42,128 nucleotides of DNA, taken from the IMG/VR virus record IMGVR_UViG_3300020572_000017, positions 1 to 42,128 of that record. One strand, given 5' to 3'. Below are positions 1-7,634 of the stretch, one piece after another. The stretch comes from a virus. The number at the start of each line of letters is the position of its first letter. The first letter of the stretch is position 1. The position numbers and the translations under genes were made by a program. The notes beneath the pieces were generated by a model. That model did not search any database. It saw only the letters and a program-made list of their open reading frames with translations, and had not been told where the DNA came from.

Positions 1-1
1 A

Positions 2-1099
2 ATGAATAAAACCGCACTGAAAGTATTAGTTGGTATAGTCGCATTAGCTCTTGCCGGCTGCGCAGCATATTTTTCAATCATTGGATTGTCTAAATTATTT
101 GCTGGAGCATCAATAGCTGTAATTGCAATGGCTTCGACATTAGAAGCTTCGAAATTAGTAATAGCTTCGTTTTTATATCAAAACTGGAAAACAGTAAATA
201 AGACGCTAAGAGCGTATTTATCAATTGCAGTAACTGTTATTGCAATTATTACTTCAATGGGTATCTATGGATATCTATCTGGAGCATATCAAACTACAAA
301 ATCTAAATATGATTTAACTCAAACTCAAACAGATAGTTTAGCTGCTAAAAAATCATATTATGATGCATCCATCACAACATATAAAACTCAATTAGAATCT
401 AAAAATGTTCAGTTGTTGAATTTAACTTCTATTAGAAATTCTCAAGAACAACGAGCAACTCAATTAATAACTTCAAATAGAAGTTCTAACTCTGCAGATA
501 GAAGTGCTAGACAAACAGATAAAACTCTTAAGACTTTAAATAAAGAGATTGAGATATTAAATACTAATATTCTTGCTTATTCAGACTCTTCATCTAAACT
601 TCAAGTTAGTATGACTCAGTTAGGATTGAAAAATGAATTATCTTCAGAATTAGGTTCATTGACTTACATTTCAAAAGTATTAGATGTTCCAATGGATAAA
701 ATAGTAAATGTATTAATTTTACTTTTTATCATTGTATTTGACCCGCTAGCTATTTGTATGGTGTTAGCATTTAACTTCTTAAATAAATCAAATGAAGAAG
801 GCATTAAAGAAACTAAAATATCTAGGCCTGAACGCCCTGTTGCATTTGAAGTTCCAGAAATAGTATTTAAAGAGAAAGAACCTAGGGTAGAATTACCTGA
901 AATTCAGGCAGAACAATCGTCGGAAACACCCCAAATTTCGTCGATAATTGAGCCCTTGAGTATTGTATCCCCGATGCCCGATAAAGACGATATATACGAC
1001 GAAAAAAAGCCGATTATTGACGAAAGGGAAATGCTTAAAAGAAAGAAAATTCAAAAAGGCTATGTAGGTGGTGTAAGTACAGAAACAAAAATATATTAA
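2..1099 (+). CDS. Multi-pass membrane protein with central coiled coil, function unknown
   Basis: The 365-aa product has strongly hydrophobic segments at about residues 7-35, 37-58 and 70-95, and a fourth at about 235-262 that includes FIIVFDPLAICMVLAF. Residues 100-215 between them are Gln/Ser/Lys/Leu-rich and look coiled-coil. The C-terminal 100 residues are hydrophilic, rich in Pro and Glu, and end in a basic tail. An integral membrane protein with a long extracytoplasmic or cytoplasmic coiled-coil loop is clear; the function is not. The ATG is the second base of the window, so upstream sequence that could hold a longer start is not visible. It leads a compact run of + strand genes that includes ClpP-like and HD-domain genes. 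I do not recognise a named family. Confidence 0.75.
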   Translation: MNKTALKVLVGIVALALAGCAAYFSIIGLSKLFAGASIAVIAMASTLEASKLVIASFLYQNWKTVNKTLRAYLSIAVTVIAIITSMGIYGYLSGAYQTTKSKYDLTQTQTDSLAAKKSYYDASITTYKTQLESKNVQLLNLTSIRNSQEQRATQLITSNRSSNSADRSARQTDKTLKTLNKEIEILNTNILAYSDSSSKLQVSMTQLGLKNELSSELGSLTYISKVLDVPMDKIVNVLILLFIIVFDPLAICMVLAFNFLNKSNEEGIKETKISRPERPVAFEVPEIVFKEKEPRVELPEIQAEQSSETPQISSIIEPLSIVSPMPDKDDIYDEKKPIIDEREMLKRKKIQKGYVGGVSTETKIY

Positions 1100-1115
1100 A
1101 TAAAAAATAAAGGTT

Positions 1116-1658
1116 ATGAAAGTTAAAGGTAAAAAAGAAGTAGACAAAAGCATAATGGCTGAGTCTAGATTTAAAACTAAAATTGATGCTAAAGGTCGTC
1201 GATTGATGTTATGTCAAAATTCTGAACCAGGAGGTAAGCATTTCAAAGGAAGACTTTGCAGTGAAATGGTAACAGTTAATTATGACACAGTTGCTGTATT
1301 ATGCTTTAGATGTGTAAACCAAATTGTTGAACCACCTGTACTCAGAGGCACTGCTGTTAAATCAGATAAACCAAAAGGATGGAAATTTATGAAAGAATTT
1401 GTTGCACAAGATGGAACGGTTTATCATAAAGGAGAAGAACAAACTTCATTAAAAGGCACATTACCTGCAACAGTAATTGAACCTAAAACAGAAAAAAAGC
1501 GATTAACCAAAGCAGATAAAGAAATTGCAATGCAATCTTTAGGAACTGAAATTAAAGGATTGAAAGCTGATTTATTTGTAGAAACAAGAAAAGGTAAAAG
1601 AGCAGAAATCACAAGAAGGCTTTCAAAAGCAAATCGAGAACTTAAGAAATTGATGTAA
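1116..1658 (+). CDS. Hypothetical protein with putative Cys4 zinc site
   Basis: This 180-aa basic protein has cysteines at 33, 48, 63 and 66 (LCQNS, RLCSE, LCFRCVNQ), a spacing that suggests one structural zinc site. The C-terminal half (about 115-180) is Lys/Glu-rich and probably helical (KADKEIAMQSL, EITRRLSKANRELKKL). The ATG is preceded by AAAGGTT, the same leader seen before the HD-domain gene downstream. It lies 16 nt after the membrane-protein gene and 50 nt before the ClpP-like gene, so co-transcription is likely. Nucleic-acid binding is a possible reading of basic charge plus a Cys4 site, but I cannot assign a function. Confidence 0.8.
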   Translation: MKVKGKKEVDKSIMAESRFKTKIDAKGRRLMLCQNSEPGGKHFKGRLCSEMVTVNYDTVAVLCFRCVNQIVEPPVLRGTAVKSDKPKGWKFMKEFVAQDGTVYHKGEEQTSLKGTLPATVIEPKTEKKRLTKADKEIAMQSLGTEIKGLKADLFVETRKGKRAEITRRLSKANRELKKLM

Positions 1659-1676
1659 CATTTTGTAATGTCACAT
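1653..1676 (+). other. Small hairpin over the stop codon
   Basis: The segments ATGT-a-ACATT and AATGT-c-ACAT form a 9-bp stem with one A/C mismatch and a TTGT loop, spanning the TAA of the Cys4-protein gene. No T-run follows, so it is not a classical intrinsic terminator. It could be an mRNA 3'-end or processing structure, or chance in AT-rich DNA. Confidence 0.3.
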
Positions 1677-1708
1677 GAATTACTTATATTAAGTTAAATT
1701 TAAAATAT

Positions 1709-2350
1709 ATGAATAAAAGTAGAGGAATAAATTTAGGAGTGTATGACGATGAAGTTAAGAAACCTTCTTCTAAAAAGAAAAAAGAATTAGAAGAAGATAA
1801 AGAACCTTCTATTTTTGATGAAATAGATTATGGATTGAATATTGAAGAGTCAATTGTTTATTTACATGGTGATATTATGTTAGGTAATTTATTTGACTTT
1901 ATTTCTAAAGTTAGAATTATATTAGCTAATAGACCTGAAGAAAAGAAAGAAGACCCAATCAATTTACTTTTAAATTCAAATGGAGGCGATGTTTACGAAG
2001 CGTTAGGAATTATTGATTATATCGAATCACTTTCAGTACCAGTTAATGTAATTGCAAGAGGTAGAGCAATGTCAGCAGGAGCAATGATATTATGTTGTGG
2101 AACTGGTGTGCGTGCTGCTTCTAAATCAACGACAATTATGGTGCATGAAGCTTCGGCTGAAATATTTGGTAAGTCTGCAGACATTAAAGCAAATGCAGAC
2201 CATATTGATGAATTAGAAGAAGACTTTTATAAAATTATGGCTAAGCGAACTAAACAAGATGATGAGTTTTGGCGTAAGGCTTGTAGAAAAGACTTTTATA
2301 TGTCAGCAGTAAAAGCAATGGAGTTAGGTCTAATTGATCAAGTTATTTAA
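1709..2350 (+). CDS. ClpP-like serine protease
   Basis: The 213-aa product carries the ClpP/crotonase-fold signature: INLLLNSNGGDVYEALGI, then the nucleophile in GRAMSAGAMIL (Ser122) and the histidine in IMVHEAS (His146). The acid is probably Asp195 in RKDFYMS, which aligns with the ERDRFMS segment of bacterial ClpP and is followed by AMELGLIDQVI. The spacing of the triad matches ClpP. The first 40 residues are a charged, lysine-rich extension. Phage ClpP-like proteases usually act in head maturation, but here the gene sits with HD-hydrolase and sigma-like genes, far from the prohead genes, which have their own gp21-like protease. A role in degrading host or regulatory proteins is therefore equally possible. 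Length is close to bacterial ClpP (about 200 aa). Confidence 0.9.
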   Translation: MNKSRGINLGVYDDEVKKPSSKKKKELEEDKEPSIFDEIDYGLNIEESIVYLHGDIMLGNLFDFISKVRIILANRPEEKKEDPINLLLNSNGGDVYEALGIIDYIESLSVPVNVIARGRAMSAGAMILCCGTGVRAASKSTTIMVHEASAEIFGKSADIKANADHIDELEEDFYKIMAKRTKQDDEFWRKACRKDFYMSAVKAMELGLIDQVI

Positions 2351-2362
2351 AATAAAAAGGTT

Positions 2363-3109
2363 ATGAATCAAAATACAGAAGCTCAATGGGAGCAATTAAT
2401 GACTTACATAAATGATTATGTAAGTGGTGCTAGAAAAGAAGCATTGGTTAAGATGTATGAAAAGTTAGCAGATAGAGTTTTAACTGCTCCAGCTTCATCA
2501 CATTCAACAAGACATAATTGTTGGCCAGGAGGATATATCGATCACGTTAACAGAGTTGTTAAATGTGCATTGGAATTGCATACTACATGGGACAAATTAG
2601 GATCTAATACTAAAACTTTTACTAAAGAAGAATTAGTATTTGCTGCTATCAATCACGATTTAGGAAAAGTAGGATCTTCGACAGATGATTATTATGTACC
2701 TAATGATTCTGATTGGCACGTTAAAAGAGGACAGATTTATAAAATCAATCCGAAATTGCAATTCATGAAAGTTCCAGACAGAAGTATCTTTTTATTACAA
2801 GAGCATGGAGTTGAATTTTCTGAAAATGAATATTTAGCAATTAAACTTCATGACGGTTTGTATTCAAAAGGAAATGAATCGTATTTGATGGCAGGGTTAC
2901 CTGAGTTTTCACTTAAAACAGATTTGCCAATTCTTTTACATCATTCAGATCATTTAGCTACTTTAATTGAAGCTAATTTACAACATCAACCTGAAGTAGT
3001 TGAAGTGCCTAGCACACCTAATAGAATTAAATCAAAACTAACAAATGTTAATAATCCAGCTGTAGACGACAGTTTGAAGTCAGCATTTGATAAAATATTC
3101 GGAGAATGA
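2363..3109 (+). CDS. HD-domain phosphohydrolase
   Basis: The 248-aa protein has the metal-binding pattern of the HD superfamily: His61 in GGYIDHVNRV, the His98-Asp99 doublet in AAINHDLGKVG, and a downstream HHSDHLAT segment. HD enzymes hydrolyse phosphate esters of nucleotides or cyclic nucleotides; the substrate cannot be read from the sequence. Plausible phage roles are dNTP pool adjustment or removal of nucleotide second messengers used in defence signalling, both inference. The ATG follows AAAAAGGTT. The stop overlaps the next ATG by 4 nt (ATGA), indicating translational coupling with the small membrane protein downstream. Confidence 0.85.
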   Translation: MNQNTEAQWEQLMTYINDYVSGARKEALVKMYEKLADRVLTAPASSHSTRHNCWPGGYIDHVNRVVKCALELHTTWDKLGSNTKTFTKEELVFAAINHDLGKVGSSTDDYYVPNDSDWHVKRGQIYKINPKLQFMKVPDRSIFLLQEHGVEFSENEYLAIKLHDGLYSKGNESYLMAGLPEFSLKTDLPILLHHSDHLATLIEANLQHQPEVVEVPSTPNRIKSKLTNVNNPAVDDSLKSAFDKIFGE

Positions 3110-3396
3110 CAATTATAGTAATTACATTATTAATATGTATTATAGCAGCTTTAGCATTTGGTTGTTATAATTTAATCAAGCAAAATGAATCTTTAGAAGA
3201 AGCTACTTTATTTTATCAATCTAAATTAGAAGAGATAAGAGAAAAAGTACTTCAAACTGAAGTTGAATTGAAGGAATTAGATATTCGCGGCGCTTTCGAA
3301 GCAGACGACGAAGTAGGATTCGTATTTCAGAATATCAAAGAATTATCATCAGAACTAACTAAAACAGTACAATCAACATATGAATACAGAGATTAA
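3106..3396 (+). CDS. Small single-pass membrane coiled-coil protein
   Basis: This 96-aa protein begins with a hydrophobic segment at residues 2-22 (IIVITLLICIIAALAFGCY) followed by a charged, heptad-like region (about 26-90) rich in Glu, Leu and Lys. The topology is type II-like: short N-terminus, one helix, then a soluble coiled coil. Inner-membrane spanins and small membrane-tethered scaffolds both look like this; no lysis genes are adjacent, so I do not assign either role. The start overlaps the HD gene by 4 nt and the end overlaps the sigma-like gene by 17 nt. Confidence 0.75.
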   Translation: MTIIVITLLICIIAALAFGCYNLIKQNESLEEATLFYQSKLEEIREKVLQTEVELKELDIRGAFEADDEVGFVFQNIKELSSELTKTVQSTYEYRD

Positions 3397-4222
3397 TATA
3401 ATAGACGCTGATGTAGACGAAGTTATTGCAAGCTCTAAAGAAGTTATTACAAATGAAGAAGTTGTAACTGACGAAGTTGTAGAAGTAAAAACTCGAGGAC
3501 GCAAACCTAAAAACAAACAATATTTTACTAAAGATACTGAAAATGCAATTTTACTTTATAATCAATTAGAGAATGATTATGAGCGTAATAAGATTTATGA
3601 CGCTGAAATAAAATATCCATTTGATAAGTTAGTTGAAAATATAATTCATACTTTTAAATTCTATCACTTTGATGTTCCATATGAAGATGTTAAACATGAA
3701 GTGGTTGCATTTTTAAATGAGAAAATTCATAAGTATACTGATCCTAATAAAGGAAAGGCATTTTCATATTTTTCAATTATTGCAAAGAATTATTTAATTA
3801 TTCATAACAATGGAAATTATAATAAATTTAAAAATACAGAACAGCCTGAAGTAATTGATGACAGAAGAAATGTTATTAATGAAGTATTGCGTGAAGAAGA
3901 TGTTCAAGAAAAATCAGAATTCATGGATTTGTTTATTAAATATATGGATGACAATTTATCTTCTATGTTTAAAAAGCAAGCAGATATGTCAGTAGCTGAT
4001 TCAGTATTAGAATTATTCCGTAACAGAGAAAACATTGAAAACTTCAATAAAAAGGCTCTTTATATCTTAATAAGAGATCGTACAGGAGTGAAAACTCAAT
4101 ACATTACCAGAGTAGTCAATACAATGAAAAATGCTTATATGGAAATGTATGACAATTATAAAAAGACAGGATTCGCAACAATTAACCAAGCAAAATTTAA
4201 AAAGTCGGAATTCCTAGAATAA
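3380..4222 (+). CDS. Probable late-transcription sigma factor (T4 gp55-like)
   Basis: The 280-aa protein resembles gp55-type late sigma factors of T4-like phages in its middle region. DKLVENIIHTFKFYHFD and VAFLNEKIHKYTDPNKGKAF, followed by SYFSIIAKNYLIIHNN, match in pattern the T4 gp55 segment where a D/N-x-TKYKNPHAYIT motif precedes an aromatic helix binding promoter DNA and RNA polymerase. An N-terminal acidic extension of about 35 residues precedes an AT-hook-like RGRKP at residues 39-43. The C-terminal third is helical and basic (LIRDRTGVKTQYITRVV) and could be a region-4-like or DNA-binding part. A gp55-like factor would direct late transcription of the virion genes and fits the recurrent upstream motif described elsewhere here. 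Similarity was judged by eye; another DNA-binding regulator is the main alternative. Confidence 0.6.
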   Translation: MNTEINIIDADVDEVIASSKEVITNEEVVTDEVVEVKTRGRKPKNKQYFTKDTENAILLYNQLENDYERNKIYDAEIKYPFDKLVENIIHTFKFYHFDVPYEDVKHEVVAFLNEKIHKYTDPNKGKAFSYFSIIAKNYLIIHNNGNYNKFKNTEQPEVIDDRRNVINEVLREEDVQEKSEFMDLFIKYMDDNLSSMFKKQADMSVADSVLELFRNRENIENFNKKALYILIRDRTGVKTQYITRVVNTMKNAYMEMYDNYKKTGFATINQAKFKKSEFLE

Positions 4223-4243
4223 GATATTTATTTTAAAGGAATT
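4209..4243 (+). promoter_or_regulatory. Putative late promoter in an RBS-hairpin, site 1
   Basis: The motif GATATTTATTTTAAA (octamer TATTTATT at 4225-4232) sits in the loop of a 7-bp perfect inverted repeat, AATTCCT (4209-4215) and AGGAATT (4237-4243), with a possible outer G-U pair. The right arm contains the best Shine-Dalgarno-like sequence, AAAGGA (4235-4240), 4 nt before the ATG at 4245. The left arm overlaps the end of the sigma-like gene. If transcription starts a few bases after the octamer, the late mRNA lacks the left arm and the site is open, while read-through mRNA would mask it. Confidence 0.5.
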
Positions 4244-4244
4244 T

Positions 4245-4679
4245 ATGGATTTTGATATAGAAATTTTCAAAGGTAAGTCGTTCTCCGACTTAATGAAAGA
4301 TATTTACTCTAACTCTTCAAAGAAAGATCGTCAGATAAATATGTTAATTGGGGAACTAAGACCCTTAATTAAGAATATTGGTGATGCTACGATAATTGTA
4401 CCATTAATCAAAGAATATTTAGAAGTAGGTGTTAAGAATGATGAGCACCTTGTTAAGCTAGCCGCTGTTGTGCAGAGGCTAGTTTCTACTAGTAATAGGG
4501 TTCAAGCAGAAACAGGCAACTCATGGATGTTATCTGAAGATGAAAAGAGACAGTTAATGGGTGAGTTGGATGAAATTGTAGGAACTGAAAAAACTATTAA
4601 TGAAAAAGTAGTAGAATTATCAACTCAACAAAATCAGATAGAAGCTGAAATTAACGATATTCAAGACGGATTAATATAA
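4245..4679 (+). CDS. Hypothetical protein upstream of the tail hub gene
   Basis: This 144-aa, largely alpha-helical soluble protein has no recognisable catalytic motif. Residues 1-60 contain FKGKSFSDLMKDIYSNSSKKDRQ; residues 100-144 form a Glu/Gln-rich probable coiled coil ending in QQNQIEAEINDIQDGLI. It opens the tail/baseplate block and its TAATG stop/start overlaps the hub-lysozyme gene by 1 nt, so tight co-expression is expected. A small hub, chaperone or assembly role is suggested only by position. The start at 4245 is supported by AAAGGA just upstream. Confidence 0.75.
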   Translation: MDFDIEIFKGKSFSDLMKDIYSNSSKKDRQINMLIGELRPLIKNIGDATIIVPLIKEYLEVGVKNDEHLVKLAAVVQRLVSTSNRVQAETGNSWMLSEDEKRQLMGELDEIVGTEKTINEKVVELSTQQNQIEAEINDIQDGLI

Positions 4680-6664
4680 TGGCAACACAATCATCGACAG
4701 GTGCTGGATCATATCAATTAATGCCGGCAGAAGTATTAGAAGTATTATATTCTGATGCTAATCCAAATTTAATTTATGGTATAAAAGTAAAAGCTCTAGA
4801 TGATACTCCTATAACTAGCGATACTCCAGAAGCAGCTGCATCTGTAATGACTGCAAAGCCATTAAATACTAGTTTTATACGAGTACCAATTGTAGGAGAA
4901 GTAGTTTTAATTTTAAAAGCACCGAGCTCTTACGCTACGGGAATTAGAGCAACTACAGACACTTACTATTTAGATATTGTATCTTTACAATCTAGTATTC
5001 ATCATAATGCTATACCAACAGTAACTGCTAAACAAGTTCAAAAAGGAGAAGCAGCGGGAGATTCAGATAAATATAAAGAGTCTGAAGCTGGAAATACTCA
5101 ACAACCCAGAGAACCTAAAATTGACGAAAACTTTACAGAAAACCCAACCGTTAAACCATTACAACCTTACGTAGGTGATGTATTAATAGAAGGTAGATAT
5201 GGAAACTCAATTCGCTTTTCAACTTCTCCTAAATCAGGTAAATTTACCGTAGCTCCAAGATGGTCTAAAGGACCAGAAGCGGCTCCTATTACTATATTTA
5301 GAAATACAAAGCAAGGAATAGATACTAAAAAAATCAATGATTATGTGTCTGAAGATTTTACAAATGATGATAATATCATTGTAATGGCTTCTGGACAAGA
5401 ACTTCAATTTGAACAAGCATCTGGAGTAACTACTTCAATTGATAGTAAAGGAATAACTTCTTGGAAAGATGAACAATGGGGTACGACTCCACAACTATTA
5501 ATTTCATCAGGTAGATTAGTATTTAATAGTAGCCAAAAAGAAATTATATTCTTTGCAAAGAATGGAATTGGATTATCTTCAGAAACTTCAATTGCAATCG
5601 ATTCAAAAGAAGATGTATCTATAAATGGTAATAAAATTGAATTAGGTACCGATTCTGATGAGCCATTAATTTTAGGTAATAAATGGAAAGAATGGGCATC
5701 TGGATTAATAGATGATTTAGCAAAATTAACAGTACTTACACCGGTAGGCCCGTCATCTCCACTATCAGCTTCACCCCAATGGGCTTCTATAGCAGCCTAT
5801 AAAGGAAAAATAGACTCTTTATTAAGTGAGATATCGTTCACTAAAAAATCGGCCAATATAACGACAGGAACGTCGTCGAAAGTATTAGCAGTTCCAGATT
5901 ATAAAATGACTCCGGAAGAAAAAGCTGCGAAAGAAGAAGAAGTTAAACAAATAAAAGAAGAAGCAGCTACGGTTACTGAAACTCCAGAGCAAACACAAAC
6001 TCGAGATGAATATATTCAATTTAAAGAAGAAGAAATTGAAGATGAAGAAAATCAAAATGCACCCGCAGATGATTATGATCTAGATGATGATAGTGTTGAA
6101 GAAACTGCAAATGATTTATTCTCTTATATAAAAGCAAAAAATGCTGATGGTAGTGGCGGTTCAAATACAGCTCCAGCAGATAATTCTGTAGATTTAGATT
6201 CTAAAGCTATTGGAAAAGGAGTTAACGCAGTTAAAGCAGCTATTAAAGATATCGGTCAATTAGAAAGTCCAGTTAAAACGAATTTTGGTGGTAGAGTAAC
6301 TGAAATGTTAAAAAATACCGGAATTTCAGGTCCAGCATTTTGGTGTGCTGCAGCAGTAACTACATGGTGGAAAGCAGCAGGAATGTCAGTTCCACCCGGA
6401 CCAGCTAGTTGTCAAAATTGGATGAATTGGGCTAAACAAAATAATAGATGGTCAGCAACTCCAGTTATCGGAGCCGCAGCTATTTATATTACTAAAGGAG
6501 GACGTGCACATCATATAGGACTTGTAGCTGAAGTTACTAATAACGGAAGAATAGTTACTATTGAAGGAAATACAACAGGTGGCGGATTTAATAGAGATGG
6601 TGTAGGAGTATTTAAGAAAAATCCTAAATTAACATCAATAGCAGGATTTGTATTACCAGCATAA
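4679..6664 (+). CDS. Baseplate hub protein (gp5-like) with C-terminal CHAP peptidoglycan hydrolase
   Basis: The 661-aa product starts with an OB-fold-like domain (about residues 12-125) and contains the gp5-type signature VLIEGRYGNSIRFSTS (about 163-178), common in T4-like hub/tail-lysozyme proteins. A beta-rich stretch with repeated short strands (about 180-330) could be the trimeric needle stem. Residues 420-500 are an acidic, low-complexity linker (EEEIEDEENQNAPADDYDLDDD). The C-terminal 120 residues are a CHAP-type amidase/endopeptidase: Cys556 in FWCAAAV, His612 in AHHIGLV, then IEGNTTGG. T4 gp5 instead carries an internal glycosidase lysozyme; here a different enzyme sits at the C-terminus. 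It should pierce the outer membrane and open peptidoglycan during injection. It is followed at once by the gp25 and gp6 region. Confidence 0.9.
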   Translation: MATQSSTGAGSYQLMPAEVLEVLYSDANPNLIYGIKVKALDDTPITSDTPEAAASVMTAKPLNTSFIRVPIVGEVVLILKAPSSYATGIRATTDTYYLDIVSLQSSIHHNAIPTVTAKQVQKGEAAGDSDKYKESEAGNTQQPREPKIDENFTENPTVKPLQPYVGDVLIEGRYGNSIRFSTSPKSGKFTVAPRWSKGPEAAPITIFRNTKQGIDTKKINDYVSEDFTNDDNIIVMASGQELQFEQASGVTTSIDSKGITSWKDEQWGTTPQLLISSGRLVFNSSQKEIIFFAKNGIGLSSETSIAIDSKEDVSINGNKIELGTDSDEPLILGNKWKEWASGLIDDLAKLTVLTPVGPSSPLSASPQWASIAAYKGKIDSLLSEISFTKKSANITTGTSSKVLAVPDYKMTPEEKAAKEEEVKQIKEEAATVTETPEQTQTRDEYIQFKEEEIEDEENQNAPADDYDLDDDSVEETANDLFSYIKAKNADGSGGSNTAPADNSVDLDSKAIGKGVNAVKAAIKDIGQLESPVKTNFGGRVTEMLKNTGISGPAFWCAAAVTTWWKAAGMSVPPGPASCQNWMNWAKQNNRWSATPVIGAAAIYITKGGRAHHIGLVAEVTNNGRIVTIEGNTTGGGFNRDGVGVFKKNPKLTSIAGFVLPA

Positions 6665-6710
6665 ATTTCCAGTAAATTCATAAAGTAAATAATTATAATA
6701 AAGAAGAACT

Positions 6711-7181
6711 ATGAACTCAAAAGATTTTATACAAGCACTTCGAAAAGTAATTCGAGAAGAGGTTCAAGTTGCGGTTCGTACAGAATTAAAACAATTTGGT
6801 TCTGTTATAACGGAAACTAAGCAAAAACCAGCACCTCAAGTGCCAACATACAAAGATTCAATTAAACCAAGACCACAAGTTAAAAAACAACTTGTTAAAG
6901 ATCCTGTATTAAATGACTTATTAAATGAAACAAGAGGCTTCGCTAGCGAAGGCCCAGTAGCATATATGGAAGAAGAAACTAATTACAATGATTTTTCAGA
7001 ATGGCCGACAATGAATTCTAGACCAACTTCAAAATCAGTAATGCCGGTTACCGATATTAATGGTAATCGAGTTGATGTAAATCAATTAGCACAAACTGAA
7101 CAAGGAGCTGCTGTTGTAAGTGCATTGACAAAAGACTATTCTGCTTTAATGAAAGCAATCGATAAGAAAAAAGGTAACTAA
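6711..7181 (+). CDS. Hypothetical protein between hub and gp25 genes
   Basis: The 156-aa protein opens with an amphipathic helix (MNSKDFIQALRKVIREEVQ) followed by a Pro/Lys/Gln-rich middle and a short conserved-looking C-terminal segment (VMPVTDINGNRVDVNQLA, then a helix to the end). The disordered middle and helical ends suit a small structural or assembly protein. It overlaps the gp25-like gene by 1 nt (TAATG). No function can be assigned. The 46-nt gap upstream contains AATTATAATAAAG but not the octamer seen at other sites. Confidence 0.75.
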   Translation: MNSKDFIQALRKVIREEVQVAVRTELKQFGSVITETKQKPAPQVPTYKDSIKPRPQVKKQLVKDPVLNDLLNETRGFASEGPVAYMEEETNYNDFSEWPTMNSRPTSKSVMPVTDINGNRVDVNQLAQTEQGAAVVSALTKDYSALMKAIDKKKGN

Positions 7182-7630
7182 TGTCATACGAAAAAAGATA
7201 TCATCCTATAGATTTACTTCCTGATGTAGCAGTTGGGATAAAATTGCCTATTATCGGCGTGGATGGTAGATTATTTGATTTGTCGTATTCTACGGAAGAC
7301 CAAGCAATATCAAATTTAAAGAATTTAATTTTAACTAGACAAGGAGAGCGATTAATGCAACCTTTGTTTGGAACTAAATTACAAGATTCGCTATTTGAAC
7401 AAAATGATGATATTTTAAAAGCTTCTATAAAAGACTCAATTGAACGAGCTGTTGAATTTTGGCTTCCGTATATTAGTATAAATTCTTTAGAAGTTAATCC
7501 AGTTATCGCAGTTGGATCGAGTAGAGAAGAACATGGAGTGCAAATATCATTACAAGTTTCGGTTAATGATCAAGAATCAAATATACCAATAACATTTTTA
7601 GCAACAGCAACTACGGTTGCAGTAATATAA
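7181..7630 (+). CDS. 25: Baseplate wedge subunit, gp25-like
   Basis: The 149-aa product matches the GPW/gp25 family in length and pattern: VGIKLPIIGVDGRLFDLSYST near the N-terminus, then the hallmark NLKNLILTRQGERLMQPLFG, in which the E-R-L-M-x-P-x-x-G block is diagnostic. It ends with short strands (VQISLQVSVNDQ, ITFLATATTVAV). In contractile-tail machines this protein links wedges to the sheath and nucleates sheath assembly in the inner baseplate. Its position directly before a gp6-like gene is the typical T4-like arrangement. The start is the TAATG overlap with the preceding gene. Confidence 0.93.
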   Translation: MSYEKRYHPIDLLPDVAVGIKLPIIGVDGRLFDLSYSTEDQAISNLKNLILTRQGERLMQPLFGTKLQDSLFEQNDDILKASIKDSIERAVEFWLPYISINSLEVNPVIAVGSSREEHGVQISLQVSVNDQESNIPITFLATATTVAVI

Positions 7631-7634
7631 TATA

